From an uncultured Opitutia bacterium (GTDB lineage Bacteria; Verrucomicrobiota; Verrucomicrobiia; Opitutales; Opitutaceae), in NCBI GenBank assembly GCA_903825285.1, contig CAIJZY010000010.1:1-64000 (forward strand): a stretch of 64,000 bases of DNA. The letters are read 5' to 3'. Numbering within the stretch: the first letter of the stretch is position 1; every line of letters begins with the position of its first letter. A model generated the notes under the pieces. It did no database searches. It was given only the letters and a program-made list of their open reading frames with translations, and was not told the DNA's origin. Positions 53,057 through 61,451 of the stretch are shown piece after piece. A program made the translations under genes and the position numbers.

Positions 53057-54424
53057 TCAGGGTGCCGTGCCCTGGCCAACAGTGCCGGCCTTGATCAGGA
53101 CCATCTTCTGCGGGTCGAGGTACTTCTTGATGGCCGTGTTGACCTGCGCCGTGGTGAGCGACTGCACCCGCGACGGATAAAGATCCAGCCACTCGGGTCC
53201 GACCTCGCGCTGGAGCGCCGTCAGGATGTTCTGCGCCAGGCCGTCGGTCGTCGCGAGGCCGACCTGGAAGCTGCCCACGAGGTTGACCTTGCGGGCGTCG
53301 AGTTCGGCGTCCGTGACGCCGTCCTGCCACCACTTGTTCACCTCGCGACGGGTGGAGGTGACGCCGCGCTCGAGGAGCGACGGGGCAAAGGTGGCCTGCA
53401 CCTGGAAGCTGCCGTCCACGTAGGAATCGTCGCTCACCCCGGCGCCGATGCCGTAGGTGAGGCCCTCGCGGTCGCGCACGGTGCTCATAAGCCGGCCGGT
53501 GAAGCCACTGCCGAGGATCGCCGTGCCGGCGCGCAGCGCGAGGCTGTCGGCGTCGCGGTACCGCAGGCCGGTGGCCTGGCCCATCACCAAATTGACGCTC
53601 GTCTTGCCGGGGATGAAGACGGTCTGGTCGTTGGCGGCGTCCACGCCGGCGGCCTTGGCCACGGACGTGGGCTGCGCGGAGCCGCCGGTCCAGCCGGTGA
53701 AGCCCTTCTGCAGCGCGGTGGCCAGCTCGCCCTGGTCCACGTCGCCGACGGCGACGAGCTTCAGGTGCGCGGGGCCGTAGTGCGCGGCGTGGAAGGCGCG
53801 GAGGTCCTCCGGCTTCGTCGTCTGCACGGCCGCGATGAGCTCGTCCACCGTCGCCGGCCGGTTCGGGTGCCCGGCGGGGAAGATCGCACGCGCGAACGCC
53901 TCGTCGGCGCGGGCGCTGGGATTGTCGAGCCGGCGCTTGAGCGCGCCGATCATCTGTTTCTGGTACTTGGCAAATTCCTCCGGCGCGAACGCCGGCGTGC
54001 GGAGCTGCTCGGCGAGCAGCGCGACCACCACGGGGAGGTCGCCGCGCAGGCAGCGCGCGCTGAAGCTCAGCACCTCGCTGTCGGCGCCGAACGAGATCGT
54101 GGCGCCCATGCCCTCCAGCTGGCGCGCGAGCGCGAGCTTGGTGTGCGTGGTCGTGCCCTTGTCGAGCATGCCGGCGGTGAGCGCGGCGAGCGCGGGGTTG
54201 TCCGGGGGATTGAAGACGTCGCCGGCCGGGAAATAGCCGCGGACGACCACCAGCTCCTGCACCGCGGTGTGGTCCACGTAGACGTCGAAACCCGCGACGG
54301 TGCCGTGCTGGATGCCCTCGGCCACGCCCGCGCGCGCCGGGACGACGGCCAGCAACAGAGCCGCACCCGCGGCCCAGAGGCGCGAGCGCGCCGGAAACAG
54401 GGAATTCACTTCAGGGAAATTCAT
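53057..54424 (-). CDS. M16-family peptidase, non-catalytic partner
   Basis: 455 residues. Signal peptide (LWAAGAALLLAVVPARAG, to about residue 33). Two M16 halves: the first has GMLDKGTTTHTKLALARQLE where HxxEH would be, but the metal motif is absent, while QLEGMGATISFGADSEVLSF and DREGLTYGIGAGVSDDSYVD are normal M16 features. Such proteins pair with an HxxEH subunit, here the upstream gene. Exported zinc peptidase complex. Confidence 0.88.
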   Translation of the reverse strand: MNFPEVNSLFPARSRLWAAGAALLLAVVPARAGVAEGIQHGTVAGFDVYVDHTAVQELVVVRGYFPAGDVFNPPDNPALAALTAGMLDKGTTTHTKLALARQLEGMGATISFGADSEVLSFSARCLRGDLPVVVALLAEQLRTPAFAPEEFAKYQKQMIGALKRRLDNPSARADEAFARAIFPAGHPNRPATVDELIAAVQTTKPEDLRAFHAAHYGPAHLKLVAVGDVDQGELATALQKGFTGWTGGSAQPTSVAKAAGVDAANDQTVFIPGKTSVNLVMGQATGLRYRDADSLALRAGTAILGSGFTGRLMSTVRDREGLTYGIGAGVSDDSYVDGSFQVQATFAPSLLERGVTSTRREVNKWWQDGVTDAELDARKVNLVGSFQVGLATTDGLAQNILTALQREVGPEWLDLYPSRVQSLTTAQVNTAIKKYLDPQKMVLIKAGTVGQGTAP

Positions 54425-54504
54425 GGGATTACAGGGGACGAAAGTTGATCGTTACCGATGAAGTTTGGTGTTGGGAGAGTTGGCGTTTGGTTTTTTGCCC
54501 CGCG

Positions 54505-55890
54505 TCATTTCGCCGGCGGGGCCTTGGGCCCCTTGGGCGCGAGCGGCACGAACCAACCTGTGGTGCTCAGGTCCTGGTCCAGGTACTGCTTGGCGACGCG
54601 CTGCACATCGGCGGGCGTGACGCCCTTGATGGCCTCGGGGAAGGACGCGTAGAGCGTCCAGTCGCCGGCGGCGATCCACTCGTTCAGCTCGCGCGCCACG
54701 GCGGCGGAGCCGTCGCGGCCCGAGACGAACTGCGTGTGGAACTGGCGCTGGGCGATGGCGACCTCCTCGGGCGTGACGCCGTTCGCGCGGATGTCCTCCA
54801 GCACCGCGAGGATGGCCTGCTCGGCGGCCTCATGCTTGGCGCCGGGGGCGAGCGTGGCGGTGATGGTGTTGAGGCCGGTGTCGCGGTTGTCGGAGTCGTT
54901 GGCGCTGGTGGAGAGCGCGAGGCCCTTGTCGACGAGGGCGAGGTAGAGCCGGCTCGTCTTGCCGCTGCCGAGGATGTGGTCGAGCACCTCGAGGGGGGGC
55001 GTGTCGGCGGAGCGGGCGGGCGGCACCTTGTGGGCGATGACGACGGCGCCGAGCTGGCCGGGGCGCTTGACGACCGTGCGGCGCGGGCCGGTCTGCTCCG
55101 GCTCCTCGGTGTAGATCTGCGGGATGGGCTTCGGGGCGCGCGGGATGGCGCCGTAGTATTTCCGCACCAGCGCGAGGGCGGTGCCGGTGTCGACGTCGCC
55201 GATCACGACCGCGGTGGCGTTGTCCGGCCAGTAGAAGGTGTCGTAGAACTCGCGCAGCTTCTCGATCGGCACATGCTCGATGTCGGAGCGCCAGCCGATG
55301 GTGTCGTGGTGGTACGGCAGGGCCTGGTAGGCGGTGGCGGTGACCTCCTTCTCCAGGGTCTGGAGCGGGTCGTTCTCGCCGCGCTCATACTCGTTGCGGA
55401 CGACGGTCATCTCCTTCTGGCGGTCGGCGTCGCGCAGCCAGAGGTTGCGCATGCGGTCGGCCTCGATGGCGATGTAGCCCTCGAGGCTGTCGCGGCCCAC
55501 GGTGGCGAAGTAGTGCGTGCGGTCGTTCCACGTCGTGGCGTTGTAGCGGCCGCCGACGCGCTCGAGGTACTGCTTCACGCTGTTGCCGGCGGGGTCGTTG
55601 AAGTGCTCGCTGCCCTTGAACATCATGTGCTCGAGGATGTGCGTGGCGCCGGTGGTGCCGGTGACCTCGTTGCGCGAGCCCACGCGGTAGGTGATGTTGT
55701 ACGTGGCGACCGGGGCGGAGTGGTCGGGCTTCACGAGCACCTGGAGACCGTTGGCGTCCAGCCGGTACTCCTCGATGCCCGCGAGCGTGCGGACGTAGGT
55801 GTAGCCCGGGTAAGCGGGCGTTTCCGATGCAACAGCGACAATGCCGGCCAGCGCGAAGGCCAGCCCGGCCAGGGGACGAAGGGACTTCAT
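54505..55890 (-). CDS. M16-family zinc metallopeptidase, catalytic subunit
   Basis: 461 residues. Signal peptide about 1-22. The inverse zinc motif HILEHMMFKGSEHF (HxxEH, about residue 78) with the downstream acidic ligand in the VVRNEYERGENDPLQTLEKE region. The C-terminal M16 half has DRSAAVARELNEWIAAGDW-type RDGSAAVARELNEWIAAGDW. Cleaves peptides in the periplasm. Gene order catalytic then non-catalytic, 80 nt apart. The start at 55890 matches the signal peptide; the GTG-extended frame is not needed. Confidence 0.92.
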   Translation of the reverse strand: MKSLRPLAGLAFALAGIVAVASETPAYPGYTYVRTLAGIEEYRLDANGLQVLVKPDHSAPVATYNITYRVGSRNEVTGTTGATHILEHMMFKGSEHFNDPAGNSVKQYLERVGGRYNATTWNDRTHYFATVGRDSLEGYIAIEADRMRNLWLRDADRQKEMTVVRNEYERGENDPLQTLEKEVTATAYQALPYHHDTIGWRSDIEHVPIEKLREFYDTFYWPDNATAVVIGDVDTGTALALVRKYYGAIPRAPKPIPQIYTEEPEQTGPRRTVVKRPGQLGAVVIAHKVPPARSADTPPLEVLDHILGSGKTSRLYLALVDKGLALSTSANDSDNRDTGLNTITATLAPGAKHEAAEQAILAVLEDIRANGVTPEEVAIAQRQFHTQFVSGRDGSAAVARELNEWIAAGDWTLYASFPEAIKGVTPADVQRVAKQYLDQDLSTTGWFVPLAPKGPKAPPAK

Positions 55891-55987
55891 GGAGTAATTT
55901 AGGTTCGAACCTACCAATTAAAGACGAAGCAAGTGTCCCATGCCACTACGCCCCGGCGGGCATTTTTCGAGGAAAAAGGCGCCGGGC

Positions 55988-56214
55988 CGGATGGGGTTAC
56001 CACGAAACACACGAAATACCCGAAAGCCTACCTAGATTTAGGGTGGCCCACGGAATACACGGAACCCACGGAACCGGAATGCCTCACGGACCGAGTTCTG
56101 CTGCCAAGCAGAACGCTGGTCCGCGAGAATTTGTCCGGCTTCCGTGTATTCCGTGGGCCACAGTCTGGGGTATTCTTTTCGTGTGTTTCATGATGTTCGT
56201 GGTGGTCCTCCCCA
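55988..56214. repeat. Composite palindromic repeat R3 (CACGAA/CACGGAA/GGTCC modules)
   Basis: It fills most of the 331-nt gap 55891-56221. Left: ACCACGAAACACACGAAATA (55998-56017) and CACGGAATACACGGAACCCA. Centre: the hairpin GGACCGAGTTCTGC...GCAGAACGCTGGTCC (56088-56122). Right: CCGTGTATTCCGTGGGCC, then TTTTCGTGTGTTTCATGATG. Same orientation as R2; the last 125 nt of R2 and R3 are about 85-90 percent identical by eye. Confidence 0.85.
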
Positions 56215-56221
56215 TCCGCAC

Positions 56222-58747
56222 TCAGGTCTCCTGGCGGAGGACTTCCAGCGGGGGGTGGTCCACGATGCCGCGGTTGGCGACCAGGCCGGTCACCACCGTC
56301 ACCACCACCGACGCGGCGATCGCCGTCAACAGCACCACCGGCGAGAGCACGAACGGGGCCTTGAAGATGAACCGCGACAGCAGCGCGTTCGCCGCCACCG
56401 CGAGCCCGCCGCCCGTCACCGCCGCCAGCACGCCGAGCACCGTGTACTCCACCAGCTGGATCTGCCGCAGCTGCCGGCGCGTCGCGCCGAGCGTGCGGAG
56501 CAGCACCGTCTCGCGGATGCGCTGGAAGCGTCCGGTCAGCACCGCGCCCGCCAGCACCACCACGCCCGTCACCACCGTGAAGCCGGCCATGAACGTGATC
56601 ACGAACGCCACCTTCTCGAGGATGCCCATCACCGTCTGCAGGATCAGCGAGAGGTCGATCGCGGAGATGCCCGGAAACTCCTTCGCCACCGCCTGCTGGA
56701 TCCGCGCGGAGTCCGCCGGCGTCGCCGCGCGCACCGCGGCCACATAGGTCTTGGGCGCCGCCTCCAGCACGCCGGTCGGGAACACGATGAAGAAGTTCGC
56801 CTGCATGCGCTGCCACTCCACCTCGCGAAGGCTGGCGACGTAGGCGTTGACCGGCACGCCCTGCACGTCGAACCCCATCGCGTCGCCGAGCTTGAGCTGG
56901 AGGTCCTTGGCGAGGCCGGCCTCCACCGAGACGGGCACGCGGGCCTCGCCGGGCTCCACCCGGCCGATGAACTTCCCCTCGCTGACGCGCTCGGTGTCCG
57001 TCAGGTCGCTGCGGTACGTGGAGCGGTACTCGCGCCGCAGCGTCCAGGCCGGGAGGCCGGACTTGTCGTCCTTCAGCAGTTCCTCGGCGCTGCGGCCGCG
57101 GAGGCTGGCGAGCTTCATCGTGACAATGGGCGCCTCGGCAATCAGCGGCGCGCCCTGCGCCTTCACGATGGCCGCGACGCGCGCGGCCTGATCGTCCTGG
57201 ATGTCGAAGAACATCAGGTTCGGCCGCGAGCCGTCGCCCAGGCCGAGGATCTTGCCCACGAGCGTCTGGCGCGTGAGGACGAGTGTCATCATCAGGAACG
57301 TGCCGAGCCCGAGCGAGAGCAGCAGGAGCACGGTCCGGTTGTTGGGCCGGTAGAGGTTGGCGAGGCCCTGGCGGGCGACGTAGGGCAGCGGCCGGCGCGG
57401 CACGAGCCGCCGCGCGACCCAGGACACAAGCAGGGCCATGCCGGCGAGCGTGGCGAAGCCCACGGCCATCATGAGCGTGAAGCCCACGCCGGTCGCCCAG
57501 TGCCCGGTCTGCCAGACCGCGAAGCCGAGCACGGCCGCGGCGATCACGAAGAACAGCGCCAGCCGCCACGGGTCGGCCGCGGCGGACTCGCCCTGCGCCG
57601 AGCGGATCGCCAGCAGCGGCGAGACGCGCCGCACGGTGAGCAGCGGCAGCAGGGTGAACAGCACGCAGATCACGAGCCCCGCCAGCGCACCCTTCCCCAC
57701 CGCCGGCCACGACACGAAGAAATCCACGGCGAACGGCAGGAAGTCCTTCATCACCGCCGGCAGCACCAGCTGCACGCTCACGCCCAGCGCCGCGCCGAGC
57801 ACGGCGCCGACGAGCCCGACGCCCGCGCCCTGGATGAGGTAGACGCCAAAGCTCGTCCGCGCGCTCGCGCCCAGGCAGCGCAGCACGGCGACGGTCATGA
57901 GCTTCTGCCGCACGTAGACGTGCATCGCGCTCGCCACGCCGACGGCGCCGAGGAACAGCGCCACGAAGCCGACAAGCCCGATGAACGCATAGGTGTCCTG
58001 CACCACGCGGCCGAGGTCGCGCTTGCGCTCCTCGACCGTGGCGTACTGCCAGCGCTGCGCGCGGAACTTCTCCTTCATGTCCTTCACCAGCAGCTCGGGG
58101 TCGCTCGTCGCGGGCAGCCGGAAATAGGTGCGGTGGTTGATGAAGGTCTTGCTCTGCATCAGGCCGGTGGCCTCGAGCGCGGCGCGGGAAATGTAGACCC
58201 GCGGCGAGAACAGCGCGACGGCGGCGGCCTCGCCCGGCATCTTCTTCAGCGCCCCGGCGACGATGAAGGTCTCGCGGCCGATCGCGACCTCGTCGCCCAC
58301 CTGCAGGCCGAACTGCACGAGGAGCGTCTCCTCCAGCAGCGCGCCGCGGCCGGCGGCCAGCCGGGCCATCACGCCCGCCGGCTCGGTGACGAGCTCGCCG
58401 TAGAAGGGAAAGTTGCCCTCGAGGGCGCGGACCTGGACGAGCCGCCGCTGGTTGCCGCGCGTGGGGAAGGAGACCATCGAGCCCAGCGAGATCTCATGGG
58501 CCTGCTCGCCGCCCAGCTTGGCGAAGTAGGCCTCGGCCTCGGGGGTGAATTTCTGCCGCGAGGAGATCGTGAGGTCGGAGCCGAGCAGGGACTTGGTCTG
58601 CTGCTCGACAGTCCGCTTGAGGTTGTCGGCAAACGACCCGATCCCGACGAGTGCGGCGATGCCCAGGACGACCGACAGCGACACGAGCACCAGCCGCCGC
58701 CGCGAAGCCCGCGAATCCCGCCAGGCCATTTTGAGGATGAAAGTCAT
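56222..58747 (-). CDS. ybbP: YbbP-like ABC transporter permease
   Basis: 841 residues with an FtsX-type layout: N-terminal membrane segment (LVLVSLSVVLGIAALVGIGS), periplasmic domain, a first FtsX domain of three segments, a second block with segments near 370-470, another large periplasmic part, and a final FtsX domain ending VTGLVANRGIVDHPPLEVLR. It matches E. coli YbbP (804) in layout, with YbbA as ATPase. Probably works on envelope lipids or lipoproteins. The ATG at 58747 is preferred to a GTG inside the repeat. Confidence 0.9.
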   Translation of the reverse strand: MTFILKMAWRDSRASRRRLVLVSLSVVLGIAALVGIGSFADNLKRTVEQQTKSLLGSDLTISSRQKFTPEAEAYFAKLGGEQAHEISLGSMVSFPTRGNQRRLVQVRALEGNFPFYGELVTEPAGVMARLAAGRGALLEETLLVQFGLQVGDEVAIGRETFIVAGALKKMPGEAAAVALFSPRVYISRAALEATGLMQSKTFINHRTYFRLPATSDPELLVKDMKEKFRAQRWQYATVEERKRDLGRVVQDTYAFIGLVGFVALFLGAVGVASAMHVYVRQKLMTVAVLRCLGASARTSFGVYLIQGAGVGLVGAVLGAALGVSVQLVLPAVMKDFLPFAVDFFVSWPAVGKGALAGLVICVLFTLLPLLTVRRVSPLLAIRSAQGESAAADPWRLALFFVIAAAVLGFAVWQTGHWATGVGFTLMMAVGFATLAGMALLVSWVARRLVPRRPLPYVARQGLANLYRPNNRTVLLLLSLGLGTFLMMTLVLTRQTLVGKILGLGDGSRPNLMFFDIQDDQAARVAAIVKAQGAPLIAEAPIVTMKLASLRGRSAEELLKDDKSGLPAWTLRREYRSTYRSDLTDTERVSEGKFIGRVEPGEARVPVSVEAGLAKDLQLKLGDAMGFDVQGVPVNAYVASLREVEWQRMQANFFIVFPTGVLEAAPKTYVAAVRAATPADSARIQQAVAKEFPGISAIDLSLILQTVMGILEKVAFVITFMAGFTVVTGVVVLAGAVLTGRFQRIRETVLLRTLGATRRQLRQIQLVEYTVLGVLAAVTGGGLAVAANALLSRFIFKAPFVLSPVVLLTAIAASVVVTVVTGLVANRGIVDHPPLEVLRQET

Positions 58748-58750
58748 GGG

Positions 58751-58780
58751 GCCACCACGAAAAACACGAAACACACGAAA
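58751..58780. repeat. CACGAA inverted repeat, left arm of GxxExxY cassette
   Basis: GCCACCACGAAAAACACGAA then ACACACGAAA. Inverse partner at 59324-59353; the two arms match at about 27 of 30 positions. The left arm begins 4 nt after the ybbP start codon. Confidence 0.9.
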
Positions 58781-58793
58781 TCGGACGAGGGAG

Positions 58794-59171
58794 TCATCGG
58801 ACGATGCGCTCGTATTGCACTTTGGGCGCGTGTCCGAAGTTGATGAGGAGACCCAGGTGAAGTCTGGTGGCGCGGAGGTAATTGTGCACCTGCGCGCGAT
58901 GCTCGTCGGTCAGCGCGGAGACGGCCTTGAGCTCGACCAAAATTCGCCCAAAGCAGACCAGGTCGGGCGTGTAGGTCTGATGCAGCGGACGACCTTTGTA
59001 AGTGAGCGCCAGACACGGATGCGATGTGAACGGCACGCCCTGATCCCTGAGCTCGATCTCCAGCGACTCCTGGTAGACTGCCTCCAGAAATCCGCTGCCC
59101 TGCTCCGTATAGACAGTGAAGCACGCGCCCATGATCTTGTAGGACTCCTCCGGAAAAATGATCCTGTGCAT
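58794..59171 (-). CDS. GxxExxY family protein, PD-(D/E)XK nuclease superfamily
   Basis: 125 residues from the ATG at 59171. The family motif GxxExxY is seen as GFLEAVY (27-33) after YKIMGACFTVYTEQGSG. The nuclease core is D70 in YTPDLV, and E80 and K82 in LVELKAV, in proper D-x9-ExK spacing. This fits Pfam PDDEXK_3. No biological function is established for the family. The gene interrupts the ybbA-ybbP pair and is enclosed by inverted repeats 58751-58780 and 59324-59353. Short TCGGACGAGG direct repeats also flank the coding part (58781 and 59171). Confidence 0.9.
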   Translation of the reverse strand: MHRIIFPEESYKIMGACFTVYTEQGSGFLEAVYQESLEIELRDQGVPFTSHPCLALTYKGRPLHQTYTPDLVCFGRILVELKAVSALTDEHRAQVHNYLRATRLHLGLLINFGHAPKVQYERIVR

Positions 59172-59175
59172 CGGA

Positions 59176-59200
59176 CGAGGAGTCGTGACTCTCGACTCCT
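59176..59200. repeat. Perfect hairpin upstream of GxxExxY gene
   Basis: GAGGAGTCG-TGACTCT-CGACTCCTC, a 9-bp stem with a 7-nt loop, starting 5 nt upstream of the GxxExxY start codon. It would sit in the 5' leader of that gene and could affect translation, or bind the nuclease as an operator. Confidence 0.6.
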
Positions 59201-59323
59201 CGCATCGCCAACCCAATGACGGACACCGGGAGACCCTCTCGATTTATCGCAACCGAACCAAATTTTACCTCCCCTTTCCGGTGAGTCCCGCAATCAAGCT
59301 GGATTAATTCCCGAGCCATCATT

Positions 59324-59353
59324 TTTTCGTGTGTTTCGTGAATTTCGTGGTGG
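59324..59353. repeat. CACGAA inverted repeat, right arm of GxxExxY cassette
   Basis: Complement of the left arm: TTTCGTGTGTTTCGTGAATT then TCGTGGTGGC. Ends 4 nt before the stop codon of ybbA. Confidence 0.9.
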
Positions 59354-59357
59354 CTCC

Positions 59358-60044
<687 letters not shown>

Positions 60045-60056
60045 AATTAGATTCTG

Positions 60057-60086
60057 GCCACGAAACACGGGAAACGGCACGAAAGC
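60057..60086. repeat. Single CACGAA arm between ybbA and tesA
   Basis: GGCCACGAAACACGGGAAAC then GGCACGAAAG in the 66-nt gap between divergent starts. No inverse partner is nearby. It overlaps the region where both promoters must lie. Confidence 0.7.
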
Positions 60087-60110
60087 TAGTTCAAGCGGTC
60101 AATTTCCAGC

Positions 60111-60734
60111 ATGAGGCTCCGGATAGCGTTTCTACTGGTCGGGCTCGTCCTCGCCGCCTCCACCCGGGCGGCGGAGGCGGCGCGCACGATCGTGTTCTTC
60201 GGCGACAGCCTCACGGCCGGCTACGGGCTGGACGATCCCGCGAGCGAGGCCTACCCGGCCCTCATCCAGCAGAAGCTCGACGCCGCCGGGCTGCCCTGGC
60301 GCGTGGTGAACGCGGGGCTCAGCGGCGAGACCAGCTCCGGCGGGCTCCGGCGCGTGGACTGGATCCTGCGCCAGCCGATGGACATCTTCGTGCTCGCGCT
60401 CGGCGGCAACGACGGGCTCCGCGGCATCGAGCCCGCGGTCACATCCGCCAACCTGCAGGGCATCATCGACCGCGTGCACGCCAGGTATCCCGCCGCCCGG
60501 ATCGTCCTCGCCGGGATGCAGATGCCGCCGAGCATGGGCGAGGCCTACACGCGCGAGTTCGCGGCGATGTACACGGCCCTCGCGGCGCGGAATCATCTGG
60601 TGCTCATTCCGTTCCTGCTCGCGCGCGTGGCCGCGCGACCGGAGTTCAACCAGCCCGACGGCATGCACCCCACCGCCGCCGGCGCCGCCCAGGTCGCGGA
60701 CACCGTCTGGGCCACGCTGCGCCCGCTGCTGTAG
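60111..60734 (+). CDS. tesA: TesA-like GDSL esterase / acyl hydrolase
   Basis: 207 residues. Signal peptide about 1-21 (LRIAFLLVGLVLAASTRAAE). Catalytic Ser in FFGDSLTAGYG, oxyanion Gly/Asn in LSGETSSGG and ALGGNDGLRG, and Asp and His in DGMHPTAAGAAQ. Periplasmic thioesterase/arylesterase/lysophospholipase. Divergent from ybbA, as in E. coli. Confidence 0.93.
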   Translation: MRLRIAFLLVGLVLAASTRAAEAARTIVFFGDSLTAGYGLDDPASEAYPALIQQKLDAAGLPWRVVNAGLSGETSSGGLRRVDWILRQPMDIFVLALGGNDGLRGIEPAVTSANLQGIIDRVHARYPAARIVLAGMQMPPSMGEAYTREFAAMYTALAARNHLVLIPFLLARVAARPEFNQPDGMHPTAAGAAQVADTVWATLRPLL

Positions 60735-61090
60735 GGCGTGACCGATTGTTTCACCGCCAAGATCGCGAAGCACGCGAAGGCCGCATCGCTCCCGGCTGGT
60801 TTCCGCCCCTCCGCGCTTCCGTGATCCAATGCCCGGATTATTTTCACCACGAAGGCAGGTGAAGCACACGAAGACGGGGAGCAACCCATCGTCCCAGGTC
60901 TCATTCCCAGAGTCGCGCGTCCGTGACCGCCTGATCCGGCATGATCCGCGCAATCCGCGGAAACATCCGTGCCGCTTCGTGTCCTTCGCGCCTTTCGTGG
61001 TGAGCCCCACCGCCCGCCCGCCCGCCGCTCGACGCTTGCTTCGTCGTGGCCTTGGATTAGAGTGATGGTTCAACCCTAATCTTAAAAAAC
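60735..61090. repeat. CACGAA-type palindrome and flanking sequence (R6)
   Basis: This 356-nt gap has no gene. It contains CACCGCCAAGATCGCGAAGC (60762-60781), then arms CACCACGAAGGCAGGTGAAG (60845-60864) and, in inverse orientation, CTTCGTGTCCTTCGCGCC then TTTCGTGGTG (60974-61003). The centre has GATCCGCGCAATCCGCGGAA. The last 60 nt before 61091 should hold the promoter of the Cys-rich peptide gene. Confidence 0.7.
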
Positions 61091-61324
61091 ATGAAGAAGA
61101 CCCTCATCGCCCTCCTCTCGCTTTCCGCCCTCTCGTTTGCCTACGCCGGCACCGACACCTGCAAGGATCAGCCCTGCAAGTGCGGGGACAAGTGCACCAA
61201 GCAGTGCTGCACGAAGGATGGCAAGGCCTGCACCAAGGATTCCAAGACCTGCGCCAAAGACTCCAAGACCTGCACCAAGACCGAGGCGACGACCACCACT
61301 TCGACCACGGCTCCCAAACAGTAA
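61091..61324 (+). CDS. Small secreted Cys-rich repeat peptide
   Basis: 77 residues. Signal peptide about 1-19 (MKKTLIALLSLSALSFAYA). The mature part has nine Cys (24, 29, 31, 35, 39, 40, 47, 54, 61). Cys 40, 47, 54 and 61 are spaced exactly seven apart by the heptad CTKD(G/S)K(A/T), so three tandem 7-residue units. The Thr-rich tail (TTTTSTTAPKQ) is low complexity. It looks like a metal-binding (metallothionein-like) or disulfide-rich envelope peptide. No family recognised. Followed by its own terminator. Confidence 0.75.
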   Translation: MKKTLIALLSLSALSFAYAGTDTCKDQPCKCGDKCTKQCCTKDGKACTKDSKTCAKDSKTCTKTEATTTTSTTAPKQ

Positions 61325-61363
61325 AGCCCTCCTAAATTAGGGGTAATCCCCTACTTTTTACCC

Positions 61364-61396
61364 AAACCCTTTCTGTTATTAGAAAGGGTTTTTGGT
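61364..61396 (+). terminator. Intrinsic terminator after Cys-rich peptide gene
   Basis: The stem AAACCCTTTCT / AGAAAGGGTTT with a GTTATT loop (61364-61374 and 61381-61391), followed by TTGG and more T. It lies 40 nt after the stop codon. Confidence 0.85.
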
Positions 61397-61451
61397 TTAT
61401 GGGTGAAAAGCCTTGCTGACGCTAGTCGATTGCATCAGAAAAACCGCCCTC

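Noticed and set aside
53057-55890. Mobile element with transposase
   Set aside because: The M16 genes are flanked by direct repeats, but no transposase, integrase or target-site duplication was seen; only recombination between repeats is proposed.
56144-58843. 899-codon frame opposite ybbP
   Set aside because: Same cause; His/Arg-rich translation, starts inside repeat R3 and ends inside the GxxExxY repeat arm.
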